Positions 1 to 13,516 of a stretch of DNA of 64,000 bases are shown here, piece by piece. The position numbers and the translations under genes were made by a program. Numbering within the stretch: the first letter of the stretch is position 1; each line of letters opens with the position of its first letter. Source of the stretch: Combretum micranthum. Its lineage: Eukaryota; Streptophyta; Magnoliopsida; Myrtales; Combretaceae. The stretch spans positions 62,001 through 126,000 of the forward strand of contig JAMXBD010002503.1 of the NCBI GenBank assembly GCA_024138025.1. The letters run 5' to 3'. A model generated the notes under the pieces. The model searched no databases and was not told the DNA's origin. It worked only from the letters and a program-made list of their open reading frames with translations.

Positions 1-3000
1 TCTATGTCCTAGTAAAGTGGAGAAGAGAGAGAAAGATATGATTTGGCGCCGTATAGCACTGAGGTTGTCAAGGTGGCTCCACATTCATATACTGCGTGGA
101 TAATTGATAATGGAGACTTTATTCTCTCATTTGTTTTCGCTTTCGATTAATATAATATTAGTGGATGACGCACTGCATTATGCCTACAAAAATTACAAAA
201 AAAAAAAAAAAAAAAAAGAAGAGAAGGAATGAGAAGTTATAAAAAATAACCGTCCTATTTTGTAATATGATCTTTTAACACAAATATTAGGAATTTATAC
301 AAAGGGTTCACTTGGATGGTCTTTTTTTTTAATTTATTTGTATGTGTTTATCATTTATTTGTTATCTATATTTATTCGGTTTGATCTTTGTATAAATAAA
401 ATTATCTATATCTAATCTATATTTGATTTATATCTGATCTGTTCCTTGCTAAAGAGATCATAAGAAATTCTTTCCATCTTTTTCATAGGTAAAAATATTA
501 GGACTTTTACAAGAAAAGTGAGATATGCATGTCAACTACTTTTGTCTACATGTGAAAAATATAATAAATGATGTATCCTTCTTTCTTTCTTTCTTTTTTT
601 GTTTTTTTTTTTTTTTCTTTTAACATAATTGGATTTATTACTAGAGTTATATTATATTATATATTTTCATTAACAAGTGACCTGAAAATGAATAAGCCCA
701 TGTAACGGAATAAACTAATTGCATCTTGATAAGGCTTGAGGAGAGAGAGCCGTGTCCACTAAATTCCTTCTTATCCATAGCTCTGTGCAATTACATCCTT
801 ATCCTTCATACGTTCCTTTATTTAATGTTTCGATATGGTTTGGCTATGGATGTCCTGCGTATATGCTATTTATTTTTGGGGGATAAGAATATCTCTCATT
901 TGGTCATTTTATATCCCATCAAACAAACAGTACATGGAGATATTTATTTGGTTGGCAATCAAAGAAAAATAATGAGGCGTTTGACACATATGGAATTTCC
1001 AATGAAGAATTAAGATTAGTCATTGAGAAGTTTTGATATTCAACATAATTCTGGATTGCTTAAAAATAGTCTCTTAAATCGATGTTGTTTAATTATGTCT
1101 AGCTAAGAGAAAATCTTTTTATATATATATATATATATATAAATACACACACACATATTGCCTCATCTAATATTTTGGTTCCATCTAAAAATTCTTTTAA
1201 TATAAGAAAAGAGTTATTGAACATCTGTTAAAGCATATATAACAAATAGAAATTCAATATGTTTGATGCTTTTCCAAGCCTTTTTCTTCGTCAACGATAT
1301 CGGGTCCCTCTAATTCTTTTGGAACTCAAGCATTGTATAAGTGCATTTTCAGTGCTTTTTATTGCTTAATAAAATATCTATAGGGGCCAATGATCTTGTA
1401 TCTAATGACATTTTTTTTTATCTCTCATGGGAGAGGTTTAAGATTTGGATCCCTCTTTTCTTATTATAATTGGTTAAAAGAAATTCTCTATAGCTAAAAA
1501 AAAAAAAAATTGAGATTAATTAAGTTTTTCATCATATTGCATTATTTTCCTTAAGCTAGAAATTGGAAATGGAGAACTTATACTATCCTTTGGATATCAT
1601 TGTCCATTCAACCATTTAACTATTAAAAGAAATATAATAATTAGTGTATCAACTATTTCAATTGTGCAATTATAGTTAAATATGAATTTGAGCCATTAAT
1701 GCAATGCCACGTATAATAAGTATCACACACACATGCTTTCTTAAAATCGTATGTTTATCATGAACATTTGCTACTCAATTTGCTTCTAAAATCATTTATT
1801 TATATTGTAGAAACAACTAGATTTAACAATTGTAAATCAAACTTTATAAAACATTTTAGTATATACTCTCATAAGTAAATGGTCTTTCTCATAAACAAAA
1901 CCATACCATTAATCATCATCATTAGCATCAGCATCATCATCACCACCATCAACAACACGTCATCATCAATCATTAATACTATACCTGGAAAAATGACAAT
2001 GACAATAACAACAACCATGATTTGAAACTCAGTACACAGTAATACAGACACACACAGAATAACACACAAGTCTAGCTAAATGCAATGCAACAAACAACAA
2101 GATATTAACTTTTATTTAAATAAAGTAAGCAACATGAGAGTACTCATACTTTGAAACAAGTCTATAGGAATCTAGGGATTCTAAGTAATAGCAGCTGCTT
2201 AGTGGATTGATATAGATAGCCCGAATACCTATATTTCCTATATCTAACTGAAAAAGAGAAAATAGCCTCATTTAGAGTTCACAGACGTTGCTTGCTCTTT
2301 ACTTATCTTAATCCATAAGATTATTTAGTTTAAATGGTCCCATAAACGTGAACTAAATCATGTTACTTTACCCCAAGCTTAAGCAAATATTATGACGATA
2401 CCGTTTGCCCCTTCAGCTACCTGCTGAGCCACTTGTAAATGCCATTACATCATGACGGGGGTGGCCTAAGCTCCTAAACTACTGTGCACTGCTTGGGATA
2501 AGGTTGTCGCTCCTCTAACTGGATTGAATGACACAAGCATCACTCAATTATCAGGCCGCCTTTAAGTTTTAGTCCATTAGGATATATGCTTATCCTAAAC
2601 AACCAACAAGCACGTCACTGTACACCTTTTATATTTGAAATCTAAACAACGATAGAAGGTAGATTAGAATTCATTTCAAAAGATAAATCAGCTATCCACG
2701 TATTTGTTCATGAAATATATAATCATATAAGCATTTAAATTAATTATTCATTTATATCAAATTCTTTTTATAAGCCTTATTTGTTCATATGCTAATTAGG
2801 AATCCCGCCAAAGCTGTAAAAATCACTCCACCAAGATACAGACAATTCTTCTTTATTTGTCAAATTATTTCTTTTCTTTTTGTTTAGTCTCTTATTACAA
2901 AAGTATTATCAAAGTATTCATATTTAAAAACATTCATTTCCTACGCAAACACACATTTGAAAAATCATATTTCCCATGTTATTTACGGTTTATCCTAACT

Positions 3001-3149
3001 CATTAGTCTAAGCTAATTATTAACTATTAAGCGTATTTTAACTTAATCATGGCTAAGTTGATTAAAATTATTCATTTAATCCATTTACTAAGCTAAGTTG
3101 ATTAAACTTAATCAATCCAATTCATTTTATCTCATTATAGCTTATTAGT
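1..3149. other. Gene-free AT-rich stretch
   Basis: No reading frame here looks like a protein. Visible structure is low complexity: an A-run near 200-220, an (AT)n microsatellite at about 1120-1141 followed by (AC)n at 1146-1155, and a TCA/CAT trinucleotide-rich patch at about 1911-1972. About 2390-2580 is more GC-rich than its surroundings and resembles non-coding LTR or untranslated retrotransposon sequence, but no termini were found. Confidence 0.6.
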
Positions 3150-4250
3150 TGATAAGTGTCAACAGACCCTTAATTTTTGTGCTTACTTGTGCATATTTAT
3201 TATGTAATTTTTGTGATTTGATCAAGAAAATGACATTTATTTTGTCAAAATTTGTTTTCAGGCTTCAAAGCTTTTTTGGAAGATTATATGATGATTTGAA
3301 GCAAGTAAAGCAAGTTTGGGCCGGATTATACAAGAAACAAGGCTTTCATTTTTAGCCTTCCCTTTAGCATAACCCAGGGCAAAGTAGGGAGGGATGGAAT
3401 TGGAAGACTATAATACCCAGCTTGTTTTCATTTAGAAGTAAGCGATAGAGGCAGCAGCTAGCAACCAAAAAAAAAAAAAGAGAGAGACATTTTTAGGGTT
3501 TTAGAAGGGTTTTCCTCTAAACCCTATTAGGATAATGAATTTTCCTATTTAAAGAGAGAAGTTAGAGATAGAAACACAAGAACTCTTAGGGTTTCACGAC
3601 AGCTTTGGGCTTCAAAGTTTCAATTCATTAAGGATACTATTCTTTATAATTTTATTTTATTATGGGTTTGAGCTATTTCTTTGATTCTTTGATTTGTATT
3701 GCTATATTCACGGATGAGTAGTAGATTTTGTTTAGCTTTGTGGATCCTTGGTCTATTTCATGTAATGTTACTGTGCTTTATCTTCAAAATGTGTTGATTT
3801 ATTGTATTCAATAGCTTAAACTTAATAGCTGTTGAATATGTATAGTGCACGATATGGTTCATGTTTGATTTTGTTAAATATAGGTTGAGAGGTCATTTTA
3901 ATGAATAGATCTAGGCTATTAATGAGATTTTCCATAGTCACCATGAGAGAGGGATTGTGAGGTCTTTTGTCACTCGTTTTTAAATACAGAAATAGATTAT
4001 AAACGAAGGATTTCTGTTCTTTATGCGGATCTAAAGGTGAGGATAGCTAGGAAGAGATTCCAGCAGTCTAGTTTTAGGTTTAGAGTCACTGACCTCCAGA
4101 TAAGTGTTGATTTATGCTAGTGAATCCGACGGTGCAATAGTCAACACAACTTTTTTAGAGAAATTCTTGAGTTACATGAATAGACCTAAGATGAAACATG
4201 ACTCAAGCAACCATGTGAATTGATTTATTTTTATTGTTGCATGCTGTTAT
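3150..4250 (+). mobile_element. LTR-like remnant, probably Ty3/gypsy
   Basis: The segment opens with TGATAAGTGTCAACAGACCC and then shows the usual layout of long plant gypsy LTRs. It has an A/T-rich non-coding start, a purine-rich patch near 3467-3487, and a stretch of short open leader with 'agggtttt' motifs around 3490-3600. A T-rich region follows, describing no protein. No second LTR, primer-binding site or target duplication was located, so both the right end and the family are inferred from overall texture. Confidence 0.3.
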
Positions 4251-4739
4251 GAAACTTGTTGCTGATTTTTTTTGTTTTGTTTGTTAGATTAGACTTATAT
4301 TAGCTTCTATCTATATAAAACCCCTTTTTTTGTCGGCTAGATAATATGAAAAGGGCAAAGTAGAAGTATTCACCAGCTTTCCCTTAAAATATGACCTAGA
4401 TCATTCTATGGTACATCTGATGTGCATGTTTGTCTTGTGAGACCATAATTAGGAGAAACGATTTAAAAAAAATTTATAAATTTTAAAACGCTCGGTCTGG
4501 CAAACATTCAAGCATAGGTCAATTTAAACTTAAGATTATTAACTAAGTTTGTTTTATATCTAACTTCTATATTTAATCCAATTATTTATTAAATTTATAA
4601 ATCCACTTAAATCATGCATAATTATATCAATTAACTAATATAACATTAAATATCATTTACCTTTTTCATTTTTGTTTTTTTTTTATTTAATTCACATTTT
4701 TTTTTAGAAAGAACAAGGGCTACGTTTCACCCTTTATAT

Positions 4740-5340
4740 TAGCATACAAAAAGCATGGTCAATTATAACATCTCATGTTTCTGTTCTGTTTGTTCATGCT
4801 TTGGCGTTCAATGAGAAGCATGGTGTGATATGATAAGCTGTGTTTTAATCGTGCTTGTCTTTGAGTAAAAACAATTGAGAAATACAACATAACAAATGAG
4901 AAACACTATGTAATATAATAAATCGTGCTTCCCCCATGTTTAAAAAAAAAAGGCCCTTCCAGTGTTACAAAGAAACACAGTGAGATACAATAGGGCGTGT
5001 TCTTGCCATGTTTCGCTTAACATATTGAACACATAATGATCAGAGTGAAACACAGTTAGCCGAGTTTTCTCTTAATATATAACACACGGAAACAAAGAGG
5101 ACCATGGAGAGATAGATCATCCTGTGTTTTAGCCGTGTTGCTCTGGAAATTGAAATTGTTTTAAAATGAAACATAGAAAAAGCATGGTGTGATACATGAG
5201 ATCGTGTTCTACCCATGTTTCTCCTTTGATGTGTAAACTTCGAAAATTTTTAAGGAAAAAGTGAAGAGCACGACCAATTATAACTCCTTGTGTTCATCCC
5301 GTGCTCTTAGCTCTGTTTTTATTTTCGAAAACACAACGTA
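4740..5340. repeat. Decayed repeat field, unit about 80 bp
   Basis: A theme of 'catggtgtgata ... cgtgttct ... ccatgtttc' recurs at about 4754, 4817, 4898, 4973, 5047, 5099, 5180 and 5267. Spacing is about 50-90 bp with strong divergence. Each unit pairs a CATG-containing half with a CGTG-containing half. Similar CGTG/CACG-rich repeats are common in the untranslated 3' parts of plant Ty3/gypsy elements, which is the likely origin here. The purine-rich stretch at about 5755-5860 downstream would fit a polypurine region. Confidence 0.45.
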
Positions 5341-6660
5341 TTTTACTACTCATTTTGCATCATTTTTCAACTTCTAATACCCTCTACAAATGTAAACTAA
5401 GATTTATCATTTAACATCTATAAACATATTTTTATCTCATATTTCATGTTAATCCTAAGTCTAACATGTTTCCACAACCTAGGTCTTGATACCCAAATTC
5501 ATATTTTACAAGTTTTAACTTAAATCCTGTATATAGCCAACAACAATTCATCAAATACATGAACATAAACAATTCAAACAAGAAAACAACTTAGCTTATA
5601 TGTTTAACAAACATAGACCTCTTGATCTTTACTTCTTGTTGTTGAATCTACCTTAAGCTTGCTTCCATTTTCTATCTTCTTTATCTAATCGTAATTTCTT
5701 CTATAGCCTTATTGAATTTGAGATTTTGGGTTTGAATTTGAAGAAGCAAAAGAGTGAAAAAAAAAAAAGAAAGAAAACAAAAGGAAAGAAAACGGGAAAG
5801 AAAATGATGAAAACATAAATGAAAAAGGGAAAGGAAAAAGATAAGAAAAAAAAAGATATTTTTAGAATAGGATATCGAATTTAAACATTTTTGATTAATT
5901 ATCTTTAGGATCGTAAATAATTTAAGAACATATATGTTTGAAATTTATAACTTGATATTAAAACATAATCTAAAAATTTGATTTATGAAAATCTGATATT
6001 CAATTGGTGCTTCGGGCTTAAATTAATTTTTTTAAACAAGTAGTTGATTCTACAAATTATAGGGATTTTAGAAATGAAAGTTAAATTAAAGTTTAAGGGT
6101 TTAGGAGTTTACTAAACATTTTAAATGTTTGTTTTGAGATTTAGAAATTTGAATTTGAAGTAAAAAGAGTTTATTTAAATGAAAGATTGGGTAAAAGTTG
6201 GATGGTTTAATTCACAAAATTGATAATTGAAGAAAATAGACATTTTGAAAAGAATATTTAAAATTTAAAATCTCAAATCTCAATTTAACCTATTTATTAA
6301 TTTAATTATATCAAATTATTTATTCCTTTTCTATTATTTACTTATGTTACTCATTTTAACTATCTAACTATATCCACAATTAACCATCTATTCTATTATT
6401 TAATTAAATTGTTTCTAATTCAACTAGGTGAAGGTTTAGAGTATTTAAATTAAATAGTTAACATAATTAGTTTTATTAATATTAATGACGAGACCATAAA
6501 ATTTTTCTATCCAAATGATATCCTAATGACTAATGTCGGGAGATATTGCTTTTCTTTCCATATATTTGAGGAACTCCATTTCGTATATATGTCTTCACAG
6601 AAAGGGTAGAACATCTTGCCCCTAATTGATGGCACCTTCCACAAAAATGTAGTCACATTA

Positions 6661-6694
<34 letters not shown>

Positions 6695-8340
6695 ATATAA
6701 TATAAAATTTAAGCCCAAATTTCACCTATGGTGAGCTTCCCCATTAGCCTAACTTAAGCGTAGCCATTATTTTGAAAATATCAATATTATAGTGTTAGCT
6801 AGGCATCTAACAACTCTTTAGCTGAATAAGTCACAACTCGTCAATCTTCTCAATGAATATAATGAGTAATATGCAAAGAAAATTCCATAAAACAGTCAAT
6901 AATATGATTATAATATATTACAAACACTTATTTAGTAAATTATTATAATAGACCGATGAAGTACAAAATGTTATTGATACTTACATTGACTATTACATAA
7001 GATAGACATTTTAGAAAGCAAATTAAATTTTCTTCTTAGCCATTAAGTATGAAGTCACTTCTTAGAGAATCTGCTTTATATACTTACTTAAAAGCACATA
7101 TTCTATATGTAACACATAAAATGTAGATATAGGGACCTAGTTGAAACGGATCATAAGCATGCAATATAGATCTTGTACTTCTTATGGCCTTAAATAACTG
7201 ACATGGAATAATCATGTAGACATAATTTATAGAAACAAGTGGGAAGGAAGGAAGAACAAATAATCTTCGAGGGCTTATGCACAATTAATACGTGAAAGAA
7301 TGATATAATATTAATTTTATTATTCTTGAGAAAACACACTTATTCATTTTTTTTGAGTCTTACTTGATCCTTTAAAATAGTACTTTGATAATACTGTGAC
7401 TATGTTGCTCTAGTCTCTTTGTAATGAGAAGGAGCTTTTATGCTTATACAATTTGTTACTTGAACTTGACAACAGTTGTCAAATGTCTTAAATTAGCGAC
7501 ACCAGAGATGAAGTATCCTCTTGATGGATCTTTTCATGGGCACTTCTCGAGTTAAAGTCTATGGAGAGTGGGTGTAAGTGCACAAGCTTTCTTGAGAAAA
7601 GTTAAAAGTAGATGGAACGGTCTAGTGATCCTTTTTTTAAGCTTGTTACACTTGGTTTTCCTAAGTCATCTAAAATCCTTAAACCTAACTTTATGGGCTT
7701 GGTTTAGCTCAAGGATTGGCACCCAAGTTGGTATTAGTCTTAGAGTCCATTATACTACTAAAATTATGTGAGCCAATTTTAGTGCTCAATGTTTTACAAA
7801 ATTGAAGGGATTTTGGTATTAAATATATTTACATGTGCTTGGGCGTGTGTATTAAAAAACTAGCCAAAACTCTTGTGGTTAAGTAACATCAATACCAAGT
7901 TTCTAATAGGATCAATTTGGTTGAATGCCCACCCCTAAAATTTATGAAAAATAGTAACTGGGGGAAAAAAATTTGTGGCACTAGTTAACACATGCGCACT
8001 ATTGAACAATTGTGTTGCTACCCAACCGGCCCACGTACTTAAGAACTTTTCTTGTTAGCAAATGAAGATCTATGTTGCAGCGTAGGCGCTATCGAATAAC
8101 CGTATTTGTTATCTATTTTCACTTTTCATATAAAATTTAAGATTTGGAATTATAATATTAAACTATTGAAAGATTATTTCTTAACGTTATGAATAAATAT
8201 GATTTAAATTGTACTTAGTACCATAGATTTTGCTTGGTACACCCGTACATTGGTTTTTACGCTCTTATGATTGGTTTGGGGCCAAAATTTAATGATATGT
8301 TCATAGTGAAGATACATTATTACATGCTCTTATATGAAAG
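5341..8340. other. Gene-free AT-rich stretch
   Basis: No protein-like frame is present. It contains an A/G-rich block (about 5755-5860), a 30-base A-run at 6664-6693 and a short segment at about 6480-6510 sharing the phrase 'gagaccataaaatt' with other places in the window (for example 35070 and 40350). It may be the tail of the retroelement debris to its left. Nothing else was recognised. Confidence 0.5.
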
Positions 8341-8344
8341 GGTG

Positions 8345-9690
8345 ATAGGATAGAAGGTGAGTGGGGTACGAATTCTTATCCGTATTCTACCTTACAGGGT
8401 TTATAACACTAAATTTTGTATTCTGTGTCTATCTTATAACCCTTTATACGTACTCTTATCAGACAACATGGAAAACTCATAGGAGACATGATACCCTATA
8501 AAAATTATAAATCTTCTTATTCTTTCTTAAGTTTTAAATTTATAATAACATATATGGTTTCATGTAATATGTAAAGTTATTTTATTTTTGTATATTCACT
8601 ATAGAAAACTTGCAAGAGAAAGGAAAAACAAAAATAATTTCTTAAATATATCATAAATTCTGCAATGTGCAAAATTTGTTTACATGTTAAAGTTGAAACC
8701 TATAAAAGACACTCGTATATTTATATGATATCAAATAAAATTGTAAAATTTGTTACAAATTTCGATATTAAAACCTATAGGGCACTTTTTTATTAATTAG
8801 CCCAGCAAGATAAACAACACTTCAATATAACTTATATATTAAAATTTTAATTTTTAAAAATGAAAAATAAATATTATATGTGTATTACAAAGAGCAAATA
8901 GTAATGTAAAAATGAATACATTCTAGTGGTTAAGTATTTTGTTTTATATCCATTAAGTCATAGGTTCAAATCCTACAATATAATAGCATTGAATTCAATT
9001 ATCATAAAATTATTTTTAACTAAATATATTCCTTCAAATAACTACTTTTTGTTTGTAGTGTATGCAAACCACTAATAATTTATTAAACAAATTTGTTCAT
9101 AATTATTAAGTTTTAGGAAATATCACAATGATATCATTAAAAAATTATTATAGTAATACAATTATAATAACTGGTAGATACATATTGATAGCTTTAATAT
9201 TAACTTAATTAAGGTTCACTCTTCCTCTACCAGTTGTACAATCCTACATCCATTTCTACTTAGAAGTATAAACAAATAAAACCAAAATTCTTTAAAATAA
9301 AATATTAAGTTCTTCTAATATAAAATTTCACAAGATAGTCTATAAATGACAATCTTGAATTAAAGTGGTTGCAAAATAAAAAAAAAAAGCGAGTATTATT
9401 ATTTATTTTGCATTTTTAATATTATTTTATACTTTCTAATACCATAGGTATAAGATATATCAGAACTTTTACTCATTATATATATTAGAGTATTGGTTCT
9501 ATGACAATTACAAGGTAAAAAAACCATATACTTACCATATCCTATGAGGGTAGATCTTCAAAAACCTATACTCGTACCAAATCCTATAACTCTGAATATC
9601 CGCTTAAATTCTATCCACTCAATTATGGCACCAAGGAACCCTATACGGATTAATTGTTCATCCTAAGTTATAGCTTACTCTGTGTATACA
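8345..9690 (+). repeat. Dispersed repeat family B, copy 1
   Basis: The left part (8345-8830) aligns by eye with 15709-16050 and with 20070-20870. Shared features are a 'ggtgagt' start, a block of short 'cctat/ataggata' words, then 'ttttaaatttataataacatatatggtttcatgtaatatg', then a tail of short A/T words. The right part (about 9420-9690), rich in 'atcctat', resembles 18220-18395. The family looks like a non-autonomous, hAT-type DNA element of about 1.3 kb. Ends are uncertain because no target duplication was found. Confidence 0.4.
8926..8975 (+). repeat. tRNA-like A/B-box pair, possible SINE head
   Basis: 'TAGTGGTTAAGTATT' (about 8925-8939) resembles a pol III A box and 'GGTTCAAATCC' (8963-8973) matches a B box. 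Their spacing fits a tRNA-derived promoter. The sequence does not fold into an intact tRNA cloverleaf by eye, so a tRNA gene is not claimed. A degenerate SINE head is the best explanation. It sits inside repeat family B. Confidence 0.3.
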
Positions 9691-9959
9691 TGGTCATCCT
9701 ACTGTATAATAGTGGAACGTAGCATTTGCTGATGGTTGAAGATGGTGGTCTAAATGCCTGCATCTGAATGAAAGTCATTTTTTCATTGACAATACAGTTC
9801 ATATTCTTAAACCATCCGGAAAATATAATTCATTTTTGGTTTATATTTCTCTTAACTACTGTCACAATAAAATTACTTTCATTTGGAAATTGGAACCATA
9901 CTGCTCCATCCCTTTGGGCCTGGTAAAAGTTGGTTTCACAGTTCACATGATGCTCGCAT

Positions 9960-9995
<36 letters not shown>

Positions 9996-12400
9996 TAACG
10001 TGGAGGAGAAGTTTTCAGCCAAAGCAACTACAATATTTGAACTCACATGTTAGGATTTACTCACCATAATCTCATATATTGTTTCCATGATCATGTAGAA
10101 GTTACAATGAGATTAGATTTCATCTCATCATTGGTTCGAATTTATTTAAATTGTGATAAAAACTTTTAATTTTTTTGATACAAATCTTTTTTATAATCAA
10201 TTTAATTATAATTATAATATTGGTGACGATACAAGACTATAGAAGTTTTCATAATTTGTATGTATGACTAAATGCTTAAAGTATGGATCACTTAATTTAT
10301 GAGAAAAAAATATCCCGAACTAACATCAATGGGCAGCTCAGCTCTGTCCTGGTAAGCATTGGGCCGTTCCTTTACACCCTTTATTTCCTTCCCGAGGGCT
10401 CTGATTTCTGCTCTTAATTATTACGATTACACTTTCTAAACAAAGCCTTATATCTTCTTGGGTCTGGCCCAAAAATTAGATCCAAATAGAAACGTTAAAA
10501 AATGACCTGCTCTTCAAAGCTTTAATGCTGATCCAGCCCATCTCATAGCCAAACTATTATTACAAGTGACAACAGTTAAAGGGAGAAACACCAAACCCCC
10601 ATCAATTTTGAACCTTGTACATCCCACTAAGAAACCGTTTTTGGTATCATTACTACAGTGTTCTTAATATAGTTAATTTACATTACAATAATGGATGCTA
10701 TTCCTCTTATTTCAATTGGATCATCCTAGGCTTATTTTCTCACTTACTATTTCCTTTTCTCCTTTCAATATTTCAAAATAAATAAAAACATTTTTTTTAT
10801 GTGCAAAAATAACATATTATATTGTTGGTCATTCATGTCATTTATCAAATTGACCATTTGCACCACTTCTGGATTACACTGAAGTTATATTGATATTGAG
10901 TCCATTTTTTCTCTATTTTTTTTTTTTTAAACATAACATCCATAAAAGAATATGTTCATTTCAAAACCAATAGGTTAAAAAGCATTGGGAATGCCATGGT
11001 CATGAAGTTTGATTATTGACATTGCTTGTAACTAAACACACTCGTAGATACATTTGTAGATAAAGTATGTAAGAGAAAATTTTTAGTCAACTCAAATAGA
11101 TGATTAATACTTTAAATGAGCTAAGTAAAGGAATAATGTTATTTTAGAAATATTTAAAATCCAAAATGATAACTTAAAAAGATTTATATTATATGTTGCG
11201 TGTATCCAATCAATATGATTCTAATTGTTGCAACAAAACACAGTTACTATTGTCATTATAATGTAAGTTTTTTTTTATCCTTTTTAAAAAAAAATTATTT
11301 ACTTATTTGTTATTTTTTTCCTCCTCCTTCTTTTTCTCTCTCCTCTCCTCCTAGTAAACCTAATAGACTGATTTTGGGTCTGTTTGGATTGTTTGTTTCT
11401 CATATGTATCTGTATTTAAACTTTATGTGTAAAGATGTCTGATTTGTAACTATAGTTTATCTGTATTTGGTCTATTTGATATTTTTATAAGAACTGCCGT
11501 ATACTTTTTATTTATATGTATTTCTTGACAGACAATTTATTAGAAAAAAGTTTAAATAAAGTATTTATCATCTATCAGCTGCCGGATGCCAAATGGACCC
11601 ACTATCTTGATGAGAGGATAAGTTTGATTTCAAAGCGATGTTCAACTAAAATGATTAGATCAAGCTTATTCCTACTCATTTATTCTAGACAAATAAAGAT
11701 AGTTATAATCATATTTATATTTGTAGCTCAGTTGTACTTAGAATTCAATTATATTCATTAAAAATTTAAGTTTAACTCGAACTTATTTAATGCTTCCGGG
11801 CTCATGGAATCAAATCTTGAGAAGCACAAATGCGATTCAATAAGCTATTGAAAAGTTTGAAAAATAGCTATTATATCAAAGTCTGATAATTATTGGGTAG
11901 AAAAAGGAAAAAACAACAAGGGCCAATGTCTGGTTGACTTTGATTTTTAAAAATGATAGTACACGAAAGTGATTATGATGGACATTGAAGTCTTATGCAG
12001 CAAGAGACTTCATGTGAAGTGAGAGGTTGCATTCCATCATTTCAGGGTTACATATTTTCTGTGTCACTCATTTTGTTATGTCTGATCCGGACTTTGATTG
12101 CAAGTCAATATAATAGAGTATGTAATTACAAAATATAAACAAGTGAATGAAAGAGAAGATTGATGTGTGGAATTTTATGAATATGTGCTAAAACAAGGAT
12201 TGAAAAATCATGGGCAAGACTACGAATGGAGCAATAATACGACAACAAAGTTACAAAGTTCACACCATCTGTTAGAGCGCTGTTTTCGCACCCACCACCA
12301 CCTATGTTGCAAGGAGAAAATAGGTTATGTAACAGGAAACAACAAACTAGGATATTGTCCCATGGCTTAGTGGATACTTTTATTTATTTATTTTTATTTT
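9691..12400. other. Gene-free stretch with GC-richer island
   Basis: A 33-base T-run lies at 9962-9994, and short CT-rich patches at about 11315-11355. About 10310-10620 is GC-richer and carries TGGGCC/GGCCCA-type words (10367, 10466), as seen in some plant promoters, but no gene follows on either strand. Small frames here (for example 11200-11442, 11516-11761, 12167-12370) have no recognisable domain, no conserved motif and no codon bias, and are treated as chance. Confidence 0.5.
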
Positions 12401-12684
12401 GATATTTACTATAGCTCATTTCAACCCATTCATATTAGAAAAATCAATTTGATAAACTTAATCTCAGATATATCTAATGACACCACATGGGCCATTTTAT
12501 TGTAGAAAAATATGAATTACTAGAAGCTTAATATTTATAATCTATAACCTACAAAACATGATGATGATTTGGCAAAAAGTAAATCCTTACTAGCCAACTT
12601 TCCAAGACACAAATTAGGCAATTTTTCTCCATATTCATCTAATGACAATACACTGTCAATTCTTCTGCAAAAAATAAAAACTTA

Positions 12685-13149
12685 GGTTAATTATAAAAAA
12701 ATATCTTTGTTTTAGTATTCTCACAAATGTGTTATCTTAGTTTTGATTTTTAACAATTACATAATTTTTTTTTGATATTTTGATAATTAAGTGATCTAAT
12801 TTTCTTTTTTGACAAATACATGACCTATGTTGTATATTTTTGCAAATAAGTTACCCAAGTTTTAATTTTTGATAAATGCATTACCTATATTTTTTTACAT
12901 GTGTTTTATCTATTATTAATATAAAGTGAAAAAAATAGAGGTAATATATCTGTCAAAAAATAAAACTCAGGTCACTTTTATGCAAAAGTACAAAACATAG
13001 GTCATGTATTTGTAAAAAATAGAACTTAGTCACTTGTTTGTTAAAATGTTAAAATACAGGTTATGTATTTGTCAAAAATCAAAACTCATATAACTTATTT
13101 GTAAATATATCAAAAAACAAGTTATGTTTTTATAAATTTTCTTAAGAAT
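12685..13149. mobile_element. Foldback TIR element inside the array
   Basis: The left half (about 12685-12905) and the reverse complement of the right half (about 12925-13149) match along their length, around a short AT-rich centre. The shared theme is 'gttatcttagttttgattttt ... acatgacctatg'. The same theme occurs in the TIRs of the larger element at 54847-56120, so the two look like relatives. It carries no coding sequence. It interrupts a unit of the tandem array. Confidence 0.5.
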
Positions 13150-13508
13150 TTTATCGGGTAGTTCCAGAAGTCCAAAATTCGTGATTTATATCACATTTAT
13201 GTTTTTTTTTTTTGAAAAAAAAAAATTGATGCTCATCTATATTTTATTCCAAAATCATCTAATGATACTGCAAAGCTTTTGCTATTAGAAATTTGTAATT
13301 TCACAAGGTGCCTTGGAAACCTAGTATATATGGTATTGTCTGTTAATGATAGTGATTTTTGGAGAAGACTAAAAGATCCATGATCATGTTTTTTCTTTTA
13401 GGGCCTAGATCTTTTGTGCTCACATAACAGTCGATGACACCACATTAGCCATTCCCAATCACAAAAGTAGGAACTCCAATATATCATCTCAAATTCCCAC
13501 AATCAATG

Positions 13509-13516
13509 ATCAACAA
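13509..13516. repeat. Left 8-bp target duplication (ATCAACAA)
   Basis: ATCAACAA lies directly before the TAGGGGTG end of the hAT-like element and is repeated exactly at 14617-14624. Confidence 0.75.

Noticed and set aside
726..1013. 95-codon open frame
   Set aside because: Composition and lack of any motif fit chance in AT-rich DNA; no gene context.
8926..8975. tRNA gene
   Set aside because: Box A and B words are present, but no acceptor, anticodon or D-stem pairing could be drawn.
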